From Onychomys torridus (taxonomy: Eukaryota > Chordata > Mammalia > Rodentia > Cricetidae), in the NCBI RefSeq assembly GCF_903995425.1, contig NC_050448.1, forward strand, positions 98,312,719 to 98,376,718: a stretch of 64,000 bases of DNA. Direction: 5' to 3'. Made by a program: the position numbers and the translations under genes. Position 1 is the stretch's first letter; each line of letters starts with the position of its first letter. The notes below the pieces were generated by a model. It did no database searches and was not told the origin of the DNA. It saw nothing but the letters and a program-made list of their open reading frames with translations. Below are positions 35,490 to 46,018 of the stretch, piece by piece.

Positions 35490-37664
35490 TGTCCCAGGTT
35501 TTTCTATTGCTGTGAAGTGATAAAATGACCACAGCAATTCTTATGAAGAAAACATTTAATTTGGGTGGCTTGCTTACAGGTTCAGAGGTTCAGTCCATTA
35601 TCTTCATGGGGGAAATCATGGCAGCATGCAGGCAAACTTGGTACTCGACACATCTTGATATGCAGGCATCAGGAAGTAGACTGAGACAGCAGGTGGTATT
35701 TTGAGCATAGGATACCCCCAAGTCTGCCCCCATCGTGATATACTTCCTCAAAAAGGCCACACCCACTCTAACAAAGCTACACCTCTTAATAATGCCACTC
35801 CATGAGATTATGGGGAACACTTACATTCAAACTATGTCATTCTACTTCCTGGTCCCCATTTAACTTGTAATAGTATCATAATGCAAAATGCATTCATCCA
35901 GCTTCAGAAGTCCCCATAGTCTTTAACAGTCTCAACAATGTTTAGAAGCCCAAAGTTCAAAGTCTCTTCTGAGATATTCTTCATGCAATCTCTTAACTGT
36001 AATCCCCTATAAAATAAAAATAAAAAAAACAGATCACATACTTCCAAGTATGGCACAAGATAAACATTACCATTCTAAAACATAGGAAAGGGAGCATACT
36101 GATCAAAAACTGGACCAAAGCAAGATTGAAAACCAGCTGGGGAAACTCCAAAGTCTGCATCTCCATATCTCATGTCAAAATGCTCTTCAGATTTTCAAAT
36201 CTGTTCAGCTTTATTGACTGCAACACACTTCTTTCTCTTGGACTGGTTCCACTCCCTGTTAGCAGCTTTCCTCAGCAGGTATCCCATGACTCTGGAATCT
36301 CTAACATCTTGGGGTCTCCAAGGAAACCAAATAGTTACCTTCACAGCTTCACACAATGGCCTCTCTGGAACTCCATACTGGGAAACTCCTGACATATGCC
36401 TGGCCCCAGAGGCTTTCCTTAGTCTCTGAGGAAGATTCCTTAATCCTTTTCTCCTGTTCTTGACTCTAAAGCTAGAACCACATGGACAAAGCTACCAATT
36501 TCTGCTGGTTTCTGAGGCTGGAACATGGCCCCCTTGTTCAGTTACATCTTTACCAGCTTTCTGGTTTTGATGGTTTCCTTCGCTGCCTAAGCTTGACTGT
36601 CCTAGAACTTGTTATGTAGATCAGGCTGGCCTCAAACTCAGAGAACTGCTACTCTCTCTCTGCCTTCCCAGTGTGGGGCTTAAAGGCATGCCCCACCATA
36701 TCTGGTTCTAAGCTTTTTAAAAATTCTTTTCTCAAGTTGGAAACTTAGTGGGATGGGCTCTTGTCCTGGGGTCCCCCCACATATATTCAATTTCTTAATC
36801 TGTTTATCTCCTTGAACACAGGATTTAGTTCCACTTCATTTCCTGGTGCTCTTTTTCTCCTCAAAATTTGTATTTTTAATTTATCCTGCTCAACTTGCTC
36901 CTTTTCATTATAAATCTTTATAAGCATGAACACTTTTAACCACATGATGAAAACCTATACTAGGCTGTTTTGAGATTTCTTCTGCCAAGAGAATTAATTC
37001 CTAACTCTTTGAATCAGGCACAAGGCAGCCATTTTCTTCACCAAAATACCACAAGAAAGATCTCTAGGCAACATGCTAGTTTTCCTCTGCAATCTCTTGA
37101 ACAAGCCTCACATAGTTCATCAAATCATGTTTAGCACCACTGTCTTCCATGCTCCAACTAGTTTGGCACATAAAACAGCACTTAAAGCATTCAACTGCTT
37201 TCCTAATCTCAAGTCCCATGGTCCATATTCCTTCAAACAAATGCACTGTCAGGCCTATCACAGCAATAAGCCAGCCCCTGGTACCAACTTCAGACTTGCT
37301 AAGAGTTTTCTATTGCTGCGAAGAGACACATGACCACAGCAATTCTGATAAGAAAACATTGAACTGGGGTGGCTCACTTACAGATTCAGAGGTGCAGTCC
37401 ATTATTATCATGGTGGGGAGCATGGCTGCATGCAGGCAGATGTGGTGCTGGCTACATCTTGCTATACAGGCCACAAGAAGTCCACTGAGACACTAAGCAG
37501 TATCCTGAGCATTGGAAACCTCAAACCCTGCCCCCAGTCAAACATTTCCTCCAACAAGGGCACACCCACTCCAACAAGGCCACACCTACTCCAACAAGGC
37601 CACGCCTCCTGATGGTGCCACTCCCTATGAGATTATGGAGGCCAATTACATTCAAACTACCACA
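35490..37664 (-). mobile_element. full MaLR-type retrotransposon, minus strand
   Basis: 3' LTR about 35490-35848, internal region, primer-like site at about 37277-37291 (complement of aagttggtaccagggg), and 5' LTR about 37300-37664. Flanks gatac (35485-35489) and gatat (37665-37669) fit a 5-bp duplication. Its internal text matches the element at 42563-44701. Confidence 0.8.
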
Positions 37665-38084
37665 GATATTTATACAAACCTCTGTTAACTCTAAATACAA
37701 TACAAAAGGGCACATTAGAAAGCATAATTTCAACTAATAAACATTGATCTTAATATTTTACTGGAGGTTGACATGGGAGGAGGGATAGAGGAAAACTGAA
37801 TTTGATTATTCATATGTTGAAATGTCATATTGAATTAATTTATATAATTTAATCATGGTAATAAAGAATAAAATGTTTAAAAGAATAAAGAAATGATATG
37901 CAAACATTAAAAACACATTCAGTGAAAAGATTCAAACATTAAAAAGTCCACCTGTAAGGAATATGTAAGACCTAGGGTGAACAACCCTGGTCAGGAGTAA
38001 TAAGCAATAGAATGATATAAATAAACCACAAATGGAGTAGTGATAAGCTATGTGTGTAAGTAGGGATAAGACTAGAAACCTAGC
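37665..38084. other. AT-rich spacer upstream of FABP2-B
   Basis: Simple AT-rich sequence; nothing coding seen. The tandem-duplication junction must lie between about 28640 and here or slightly further right. Confidence 0.5.
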
Positions 38085-38182
38085 GTTGGGGATTTAGCTC
38101 AGTGGTAGAGCCCTTGCCTAGCAAGCGCAAGGCCCTGGGTTCGATCCTCAGCTCAAAAAAAAAAAAAAGAAAAAAAAAAAAC
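38085..38182 (+). repeat. ID SINE with 13-bp target-site duplication
   Basis: ggggatttagctcagtggta head, A-rich tail, flanked by perfect ctagaaacctagc at 38072-38084 and 38183-38195; a young insertion about 680 bp upstream of FABP2-B. Confidence 0.95.
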
Positions 38183-38455
38183 CTAGAAACCTAGCCAGAA
38201 AGGGGTATTAAAGATGAAGCCTCAGACACGACCAACAGAGCTCATCAGCCCCTCCTGTGTGAGATCCTGTCCTCAGCACAGACGAGGTTGACCTGAGGCT
38301 GATCTGAGATCCAGAGGAACAGACATGGCGAGTCCAGAGCTGTACATCTGGAGAGGTATTCCCACTTCCACTTGGAAGATGGGATAAATATTGCTTGTAA
38401 TCTTAGTGTGTGAATAAATGAGTATAATACCAAGTCTGAATCAAGAGTGATTATT

Positions 38456-38469
38456 CCCCCCCCCCCCCC
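38456..38469 (+). repeat. poly(C) tract
   Basis: Fourteen C in a row about 400 bp upstream of the FABP2-B start codon. Confidence 0.95.
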
Positions 38470-38745
38470 AACAATCAGGGTATGTGCTTGCCACACCACC
38501 TATTACATAATTCTGTTTGTAGGAAATGTCTATAGAGGTAGAAAGTGGATGAGAACTTAAGCTTCTAAAAATGGGGAAATGAAAACCCACTGCTTAACAT
38601 GTATGCAGTTTCTTTGCAGGGTAATGATGCTGTTCCAGAATATGGTAATGATATTTTGGCAAATAGTAATATATTAAATTTTAGGTTAATTTCATCTCAA
38701 GTAATCTTAGGAACAAAGAAAAATGAAAGTAGTCAGGCAATCTCT

Positions 38746-38806
38746 TGAACTTTAAACTTCCACATCACAGTATGAATTGGTTCGAAGATAAGAAGTAGAA
38801 TAAATT
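38746..38806 (+). promoter_or_regulatory. FABP2: FABP2 copy B proximal promoter
   Basis: Three elements sit in order before the ATG. TGAACTTTAAACT at 38746-38758 is a DR1-type, HNF4-like site one base from a symmetric repeat. AGATAAG at 38786-38792 is a GATA site. AATAAATT at 38799-38806 is TATA-like, about 60 bp before the ATG, which would give a 5'UTR of roughly 35 nt. HNF4 and GATA factors are known regulators of intestinal FABP genes; their use here is inferred. Confidence 0.6.
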
Positions 38807-38863
38807 CTCTCTTGTCGACAGGGCCGCATCTCTGCTTTTCCAGAGGCACACACAGCTGAGATC

Positions 38864-38930
38864 ATGGCATTTGACGGCACTTGGAAAGTAGACCGGAATG
38901 AGAACTATGATAAGTTCATGGAGAAAATGG
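38864..38930 (+). CDS. FABP2: FABP2 copy B exon 1
   Basis: Start codon at 38864 in a good context (atcATGG). It encodes MAFDGTWKVDRNENYDKFMEKM plus the first base of a Gly codon; donor GTAAGG at 38931. Trp6, the other FABP2 tryptophan, is kept. Confidence 0.95.
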
Positions 38931-41711
38931 GTAAGGACTGGTTTCTACCTGAGTGGCTCATGTTTGCTTTCTTCTCTCTGTGTGCTAGTAAATGAGTGGT
39001 GATGTGTAAGGCTCCAGGTGTGATTGTACAGAGTCTGGAAATCCATATCCACACTTCCTGTTTTAGGAAAACATCTTGTCCCCTAGGGCAAGTGTTAGAG
39101 CCCCTGGATTTTCTTCCCTTTCTTGTTAATTACACCTATGTAACTAAAAACTGACATGTTTGTCATTAGAAGAAAGACAATTGTAGTGAGTTATGATAAT
39201 TTCCAGAGTTTAAAATAACACTGGATTATAGAAGGTAAAGGAACAAAGAACATTTAATAAAGTAAGAAAATAAATTTATCAAAATTAAGCTTGAATAAAC
39301 TCTATGTAATTCTTTTCTCTTTGTTATGTAACTTTAGGAATAATCACAAAAAGCTGTGTATTCTTTTTAGAGGTTTAATTTGACTATATTAAAAATGTCT
39401 ACTAAGATTCTGGCAACCTAATCTAAAAATTGGGCAAAAAATGTGTATCATTTCCCAAAATAAAATCTGCATAGTTATGTCTCATACTTTAGAGATTCCA
39501 AATTTCAGTTTATAAAATTTGTACATTCATATTATAATGAATTTAATCACAGAATCTCAAACTTTTCTGGCTTGGGGCAATCAGAAATGCCACAAAAAAA
39601 ATAAATATATGTGAAACAAGCAAAGCATTGTGTTATATGCCTGTGATCTTAATACTTTTGAGAGGGAAATGGCTAGCCTGGCCTATGAAGCAAGTTTGGA
39701 GCTTGCCTGGGGTATGCACCAAAACCCAGTTTCAAACACAACCAAACGATAAATAGATTCACTTTGAAAGCAAAGTAGAGTTGGAAATGAATAAATACCC
39801 CGAACTGAGCTGGGTTTCTTTAATACTTGAACACACCTCTCAAGGCTTCACGTGACATTGCTGCCATTGGACTGAACACTGGAGCCAAAGGTTGTTAAGC
39901 TTGTTAAAATGACCCAGGGCTGACGTGCTATAGTTTGCTGCTTCATTTACATTTTCTTAGTGTGGAAAAGCTGCTTGAACCATTTCTCTACATCTGCCAG
40001 AGCTTCCCCTTTCTCTAAAAGCAATTGGGTGTGGCTATGCACACACGACACTATTTGCTCTTCCTTCTCCACCCACAAAATAAAGACAGATGAGCAGACC
40101 AAAGCAGAGCTAAGAAAGGAAACACTTTCTGTGGCATTTTCATTTCATGTTCCTCCCAATCTCTCCTCTTGCAGGCATTAACTTGGTGAAAAGGAAGCTT
40201 GCAGCTCATGACAATTTGAAATTGACCATTAGGCAAGAAGGGAATAAATTCACGATTAAAGAATCATGCAGGTTTCGAAACATTGACGTTGTGTTTGAAC
40301 TTGGTGTCAACTTTGACTATAGTCTAGCAGATGGAACTGAACTCAAAGTAAGACTTTTTTTTTTTTTAAAGCAATGTATAGTTCATTTTTTACAAATACA
40401 AAGTAGTTTATCTCATGGAATGGTTCAACTAATGCAAACTTCCGTCATTTATTGAAGAGGTCAACAAAGTCTGTTCATATTTTATTTTACATACATCTTT
40501 GACAAAGTGTTTAAATATAATAATTTGTTATGGTATGTATCTATGAAAATGCTATGATGAACAGATTCATAGTAATCCTCTTAAATGGACTGAGTACAAG
40601 GAAATCTAAAATTCTGTATTTTCAATTCTTCATGCTAGAGACCACAAGCTTTTAGTGATTATGATATTCAAACACAATAACTGTTTATAAATGCATTTGG
40701 ACAATAAACCAAGAAGCCAAAAATGTAACTGAATCAGGAGAGTGTAGCAAGTACAAAACCTTGGGTTGTGTTTCTAGTACTGTATAAAACCTGGGCATGG
40801 TCACACATGCCCATTATTCCAAGACTTGGGAACTGGAGTCAGTAGGATCATAAAGTCAAGCTTTTCCTCACATACAGAGTACATTTGAGGGCAGCCTGGG
40901 CTACATGAGATCTCATCTCAATAAACACTGATTAAAAAAATTAATGAATGGGTGAGTAGCAAAATGTGAAAGTCTAATTCATGGTAGGTCATTAAGAATG
41001 CCCCCTTCACCAACCATTAGGTGGAGCTCAGGGAATTCTGTAGAAGAGGGGAAGGATAGTAGGAACCTGAGGGGTCAAGGACACCACAAGAAAACCCACA
41101 GAATCAACTAACCATGGCTCATAGTGACTCACAGAGACAGAACTGACATCCACGGAGGCTGCATGGGACTGACCAGGGACCTGTGCATACATGTGACAGT
41201 TGTGCAGCTTCGTCTTCTCATGGGACTCCTAACAGCAGGAGCAGGGGCTGTCTCCAGCTCTTTTGCCTGCTCTTGGGACTCTTCTCCTTGCCCAACCTTA
41301 ATAAGAGGGGAGGTGCCTAGTCTCACTGCAACTTGATATGCCATGCTTGGTGGACATCAATGGGAGGCCTGCCCTGTTCTGAATAGAAACAGAGAGAAGT
41401 GGATGCAGGGTGAAGGGGTGGCAGAAGGGAGGTTGGATGGATTGGGAGGATCCAGGGTGGGGAATCTTTGGTCAGGATGTAAAAAACAAAACAGAACAAA
41501 CAAAAAAACCCTTGTTGTTGGTGGCACATGCCATGAATCCCAGCACCTGGGAGGCAGAGACAGGTGGATCTCTGAATTTGATGCCAACCAGGTCTACATA
41601 CTGGGTTCTAGGATAGCCAGGGCTAAACAGAAACTTCTCATGAAAAACTGAAAGATAAAAAGAGGTTTTTGCCTCAGAGTTTTTTCTAGTCAAGTATGTT
41701 TGCAGTGATAA

Positions 41712-41766
<55 letters not shown>

Positions 41767-44700
41767 TGTGTGTGTCCATGTCCAAATGCACATGGAGAGG
41801 TCAGAGGAGCACATCAAGTACCCTGATCCACTACTGTTCATCTTATTCCCTTGAAACAGGGTATCTCACTGAACCTGAAGGTAGGCTGGTGGCTACAAAG
41901 TCCCCATGAGCCTCCAGTCTCTACAGCATTAGTGTCATAGGCATATGTGAGCACATCTGTCTTTTTACATGGATTCTAGGGACTTGAATTCAGGTCCTAA
42001 GGCTTGTGTTGTAAGTTCTCTCAGCAGCTGAGCCATCTCGTCAACTGTGCAATGACAGTTTAACTGTTGAGTATTTTCTCACTAATGTTATCACTACTCA
42101 TCTGCACTAGAATTCAGTCTATAGCAATTGTCAGTGGAATGGTGCCTAGTAGTTCCCAGTACAGCCTTGACTCCCACAGCCCATGTCCAATCCTCTTTCT
42201 GACTTTTGAGGAATTGCTCCATCATTTCACAGTCTCCATAGACATATGGAGGAAATGTATTAATTCATAGAGTGCATAGGGTCACTGAGTGAAGATGTGG
42301 GTCTGTAAAACTGGAAATTGTGTTAGAGACATACAAGGCCATAAAAATGCTGTCTTGTTATTGTGATGCAGGGTTCCATGAGCCTTGAGGAAAATAAACT
42401 TATTGGAAAATTCAAACGTGTTGATAATGGGAAGGAGCTAATTGATATCTGTGAAATTTCTGGTGATGAACTAATTCAGGTAAGTTGTAGGAAAGATTTC
42501 TAACTATGTTCCAAAGACAAAAATGATTATGAACAAGAATTTTGTCACTGTGAGTAACTCCTTGTAGTGATTTAAAATAAAATGGCCCTGATATTGAGTG
42601 ACATTACTAGGAAGGATAGCTTTGTTGGAGTATATATGACCTTATTGGAGGAAGTGTATCACATGGGAGTGGGTTTGAGGACTCTGGTGCTCCAGCTATG
42701 CCCAGTGTAACACAGAGTCCACTTCTGTTGTCTGTAGATCAAGATGTCGAACTCTCAGCTCTTTCTCTAGCACCATGTCTGCCTGAATGCCTTCATGTCC
42801 CATCATGATGATAATGGAAACTCTGAAACTCTCAAGTTAGCCCCAATTAAATGTTTCCTTTATAATAAATGCCATGGTGATGGTGTTCACAGCAATCAAA
42901 CACTAAGACAAAAGTTGGTACCAGGAATGGGGCATTGCTGTAATAGGACTGACCATGCTTTTGTTTGGAAGAATTTGGACTTTGGAAGTTTGGGTTAGGA
43001 GTGCATTGGCTGCTTTAAGTGCTGCTTAATGGGCCGTAAAACTAGGAACATGGTAGACAATGGTGATGAGGACAATTTGAACTGTGGGGGCCTGAGTCAA
43101 GTGCTTTTGGAGGAGAATTTTAATATGTTTGCTAGAGATCATTCTTGCAATATAACAGTGATAATGTTACTGCTTTTTGCCTTGTTTGAAAACTCTGGCT
43201 AAGACTAAAGTAAAAATACAAAATGTACAAACTAAGGCAAAAAGGAGCACCAGGAAGAAATATGGAGTTAAGTTCTGTGTTCAAGGAGATAAACAGATTC
43301 AGAAATGTAATAAAGGGAGTGGTGACCTTAGGGCAAGATTCTACCCAACTAAGTTTCCAAGTTGTAAAAAGGAATTAAAGGAAAGCTTAGATCCAGTGTG
43401 GTGGTACATGCCTTTAATCACCATACTGGGAAGGCAGAGGCTGGCAGATCCCTGAGTTTGAGGCAGCCTAGTCTATAGTGCAAGTTCCAGGACAGCCAAG
43501 CTTAGTCAGTGAAGGAAACCATCAGAAACAGAAAGCTGGTGAAGATGTAACTGAAGATCTCTGAGTTCACGGCAGTCTAGTCCACAGAGCAAGTTGCAGG
43601 ACAAGACAGCCAAGCTAAGGCAGTGAAGGAAACCATCAAAATCAGAAAGCTCATGCTGATGTAACTGAACAAGTGGGCCATGTTCCAGCCCCAGCAAGCA
43701 GCAGAACTTGGCAGCTTTGGCCACATGGTTCTAGCTTTAGAGTCAAGAACAAAAGAAAAGGATTATGGAATAATCCTCAGAGACCAAGGAAAGCCTCTGG
43801 GGCTAGGATTGTGTCAGGAGTTTCCCAGCATAGAGTCCCAGAGAGGCCATTGTGTGAAGCTGTCAAAGTGACTATGTGGTTTCCCTGGAGACTCCAAGAT
43901 GTTAGAGATGCCAGAGCCGTGGGATTCTTGCCAAAGAGAGCTACTAACAGGGAGTGGAACCAGTCCAAGAGAAAGAAGTGTGTTGCAGTCAATAAAGCTG
44001 AACAGAGTTGGAAATTTGAAGAGGATTTTGACATCAGTCATGGAGATGCAGAGTTTGGAGTTTGCTCAGCTGCTTTTCAGTCTTGCTTTGATCAAGTATT
44101 TCCCCATTATAGTCCCTCCCCTAGGTTTTGAAGGTGATGAATATCTGGTGCCATTATATGTTGGAAGTATGCAATCTGCTTTTTTATTTTGATTTTACAG
44201 GCAATTACAGTTAGGAGTTTTCATGCATCTAAGAAGAGACATTGAACTTTAGACTTTTAACTAAGTTTGAGTCTTTTATAGTCTATGAGGACTTTTGAAG
44301 TTGGACTGAATGCATTTTTGCAATGAAATATGGTTACAAGCCTATGGGAGCCAGGGAGTGGAACATGGTGGTTTGAAAAAAAATGTCCCAAATAGAGTGT
44401 CACTATTAGGAGATGTGGCTTTGTTGAAGTATCTCACTCTTGGGGGCGGGAGCGGGGGAGCTTTGAGGTCGCCTATGCTCAAGCTATGCTCAGTGTGGTA
44501 CAAAGTCCACTTCTGCTGCCTAAGGATCAAGATGTAGAACTCTCAACTGTTCTTCAGCACCATGTCTGCCTGCATGCTGCCAAATCTCACCATGATGATA
44601 ATGCAAACTCTGAAACTGCAAGCCAGCCCCGATTCAATGTTTTCCTTTCTAAGAGTTGCCATGGTCATAGTGTCCCTTGACAGCAATAAAACCCTAAGAC

Positions 44701-45026
44701 ACAGCTTTAATAAGTAAGCTGTTACTCATTTCATATCTGTGTATGACACTTATTTATTGAGAATAAACATATATATATATAAATTAATTCCCATTCTAAT
44801 AAAAACCATAAATATACACAATCCAAAATGTAATTTTAATGGTTCTATCCTATATCTTCCTAAAATGCTTCTGTCAAATATAAAAAATGCTAGGACAGGC
44901 TCTAACATTATTATTTTTCTTAATTTGGGATTTTATACTAATGGTACATTTTTTATGTTTGTAAACATCTTTCAGACTTACATATATGAAGGAGTCGAAG
45001 CCAAGCGGATCTTTAAGAAGGAATAA
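38864..45026 (+). CDS. FABP2: FABP2 copy B, divergent intestinal fatty acid-binding protein paralogue, complete
   Basis: Exons 38864-38930, 40175-40347, 42372-42479 and 44976-45026 (67, 173, 108 and 51 nt) total 399 nt: 132 residues plus stop, exactly the family length. All junctions are AG/GT and the phases match copy A. The expected product is a cytosolic beta-barrel lipid carrier of the intestinal type. It differs from copy A at 19 of the 110 shared residues. The changes include Trp82 to Met, Ala104 to Asp and Arg106 to Cys (mature numbering), removing the arginine that binds the fatty-acid carboxylate. The absence of stops or frameshifts argues against a decayed pseudogene; a changed or lost ligand is inferred. 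A promoter lies at 38746-38806; intron 3 holds a MaLR insertion. Confidence 0.92.
38931..40174 (+). other. FABP2: FABP2 copy B intron 1
   Basis: AT-rich, without recognised insertions. From 39664 onward it aligns to position 1 of the window, and 39960-40174 differs from 288-502 at only 7 of 215 positions. Confidence 0.9.
40175..40347 (+). CDS. FABP2: FABP2 copy B exon 2
   Basis: 18 nucleotide and 9 residue differences from copy A exon 2. Cavity residues Phe55, Tyr70 and Leu72 remain, but positions 53-54 read Cys-Arg where copy A has Ser-Thr, and Thr41 is Arg. Confidence 0.95.
40985..41514 (+). mobile_element. L1 3'UTR fragment in FABP2-B intron 2
   Basis: L1 3' end, sense (tgcatgggactgaccaggga, atatgccatgcttggtggac), ending in an A-rich stretch near 41510. 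Absent from copy A at the matching place near 1780. Confidence 0.75.
41515..41652 (+). repeat. B1 SINE next to the L1 fragment
   Basis: tggtggcacatgccatgaatcccagcac-type box A/B text, then gaggcagagacaggtggatc and an A-rich end. Also missing from copy A. Confidence 0.8.
41713..41775 (+). repeat. (TG)n microsatellite, intron 2 of FABP2-B
   Basis: About 31 TG units with one TA, at the site orthologous to 1847-1892. Confidence 0.95.
42372..42479 (+). CDS. FABP2: FABP2 copy B exon 3
   Basis: 19 nucleotide and 9 residue differences from copy A over 36 codons, the most diverged part of the gene. GTW has become GSM and AVREI has become DICEI. Donor GTAAGT intact. Confidence 0.95.
42563..44701 (+). 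mobile_element. full MaLR-type retrotransposon in FABP2-B intron 3
   Basis: LTRs about 42563-42913 and 44366-44701. The primer-like ttggtaccaggaatgggg follows the first LTR at once. Flanks ctcct (42558-42562) and cagct (44702-44706) are each one change from cacct, the sequence of the empty site in copy A intron 3 (2650-2654). It is thus a dated insertion, specific to copy B. Confidence 0.88.
44976..45026 (+). CDS. FABP2: FABP2 copy B exon 4 with stop
   Basis: Only two base differences from copy A, one changing Thr to Ile (TYIYEG). Tyr117 and the FKKE end are kept; TAA at 45024-45026. Confidence 0.95.
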   Translation, partial: TYIYEGVEAKRIFKKE

Positions 45027-45228
45027 GCAAGCTTCTTGGAGCCTAGAGCAATACTGAAGAGCTAAACTGTTATGAGACGTCCCTCTCTATCATGGTAATG
45101 CAGGAAGATTCATCCTTTCATGAGCATTGATAGATTTCCAGTTTTCTCAAGGCCTAGAATGCAAAAGCATTAGCATTTCATTTCTTTTATGTTCCTTAAG
45201 ATATACACGAACTGGTATTTTAAAAGAA

Positions 45229-45234
45229 AGTAAA
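45229..45234 (+). terminator. FABP2: FABP2 copy B weakened poly(A) signal AGTAAA
   Basis: Aligned with AATAAA of copy A at 3257. AGTAAA is a recognised but weaker variant. No other AATAAA lies in the next 100 bp. Confidence 0.6.
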
Positions 45235-45980
45235 TATTGTTCTCACATTGCTTTGTAAGTAGTTTTTCCTAAAAAAAAAAAGCTTTTTGGCACATGTATT
45301 GATGACTGGATTTTAAATATTTCATTTGTGTGTGGGTACTGAGTTGTAATTTTTCTGAACAGTTTTGAATTGATGCATCATACATCAAACATCTTAAGTG
45401 GTCCCTTATATGTAGTTAGTCTTCAAAAAACAGAAGCAAATCATGTGTTCTTCATTCTACAGAAAATGGTCCAAGATGTAGATTGAAAACTTTCCTTTGA
45501 GTGAATGAAAATTCTCTTCAGTTCTCTCTCCCTGTGCCTGTGTGTGAGCGAGCCTTGCCATGGCTAATGAGAACTCTTGGTTACGGCCCAGTCTTAGACT
45601 AACTAGTGTGAACTTGAGAAAGCCACTTCATATTTTTGAGATGTAGTTCAGGCACCTTTAGAATGGGGCGATCGGACTGGATTTCTAAACTCCTTTCATA
45701 ATATACATACATATATATTATACTAACAACACCAGCCAGAAGCTCTCCCTTTCTTAAGCAACCATCTGGGAATGTGTCACAGAGGAGAGAGTGTTGGGAT
45801 GTTAGAGAACATAGAGTGGGAAAGAGAAATATAATCCTACGTTGTTAAAAATGGCTACCTTCATGGGCTCACCATCCATTCTGGCTCAGAAAGGCGCTTT
45901 GTTTGTTTCAATGTCTTGTTGTTATTGTCTTAGATTTTCAATATCAAGGAGCCCTTGTATTTTCTTTTTCTTCCTTCCTT

Positions 45981-46018
<38 letters not shown>

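Noticed and set aside
38085..38155. tRNA-Ala-like gene
   Set aside because: Head matches ID SINE, with an A-rich tail and 13-bp target-site duplication; a retroposed copy and not a tRNA gene. The same applies at 1624 and to the reversed copies at 50207 and 54101.
38821..38863. splice acceptor making a non-coding exon before FABP2-B exon 1 (gcttttccag at 38834-38843)
   Set aside because: A TATA-like box and factor sites at the expected distance favour a simple TATA-driven first exon; not excluded without RNA.
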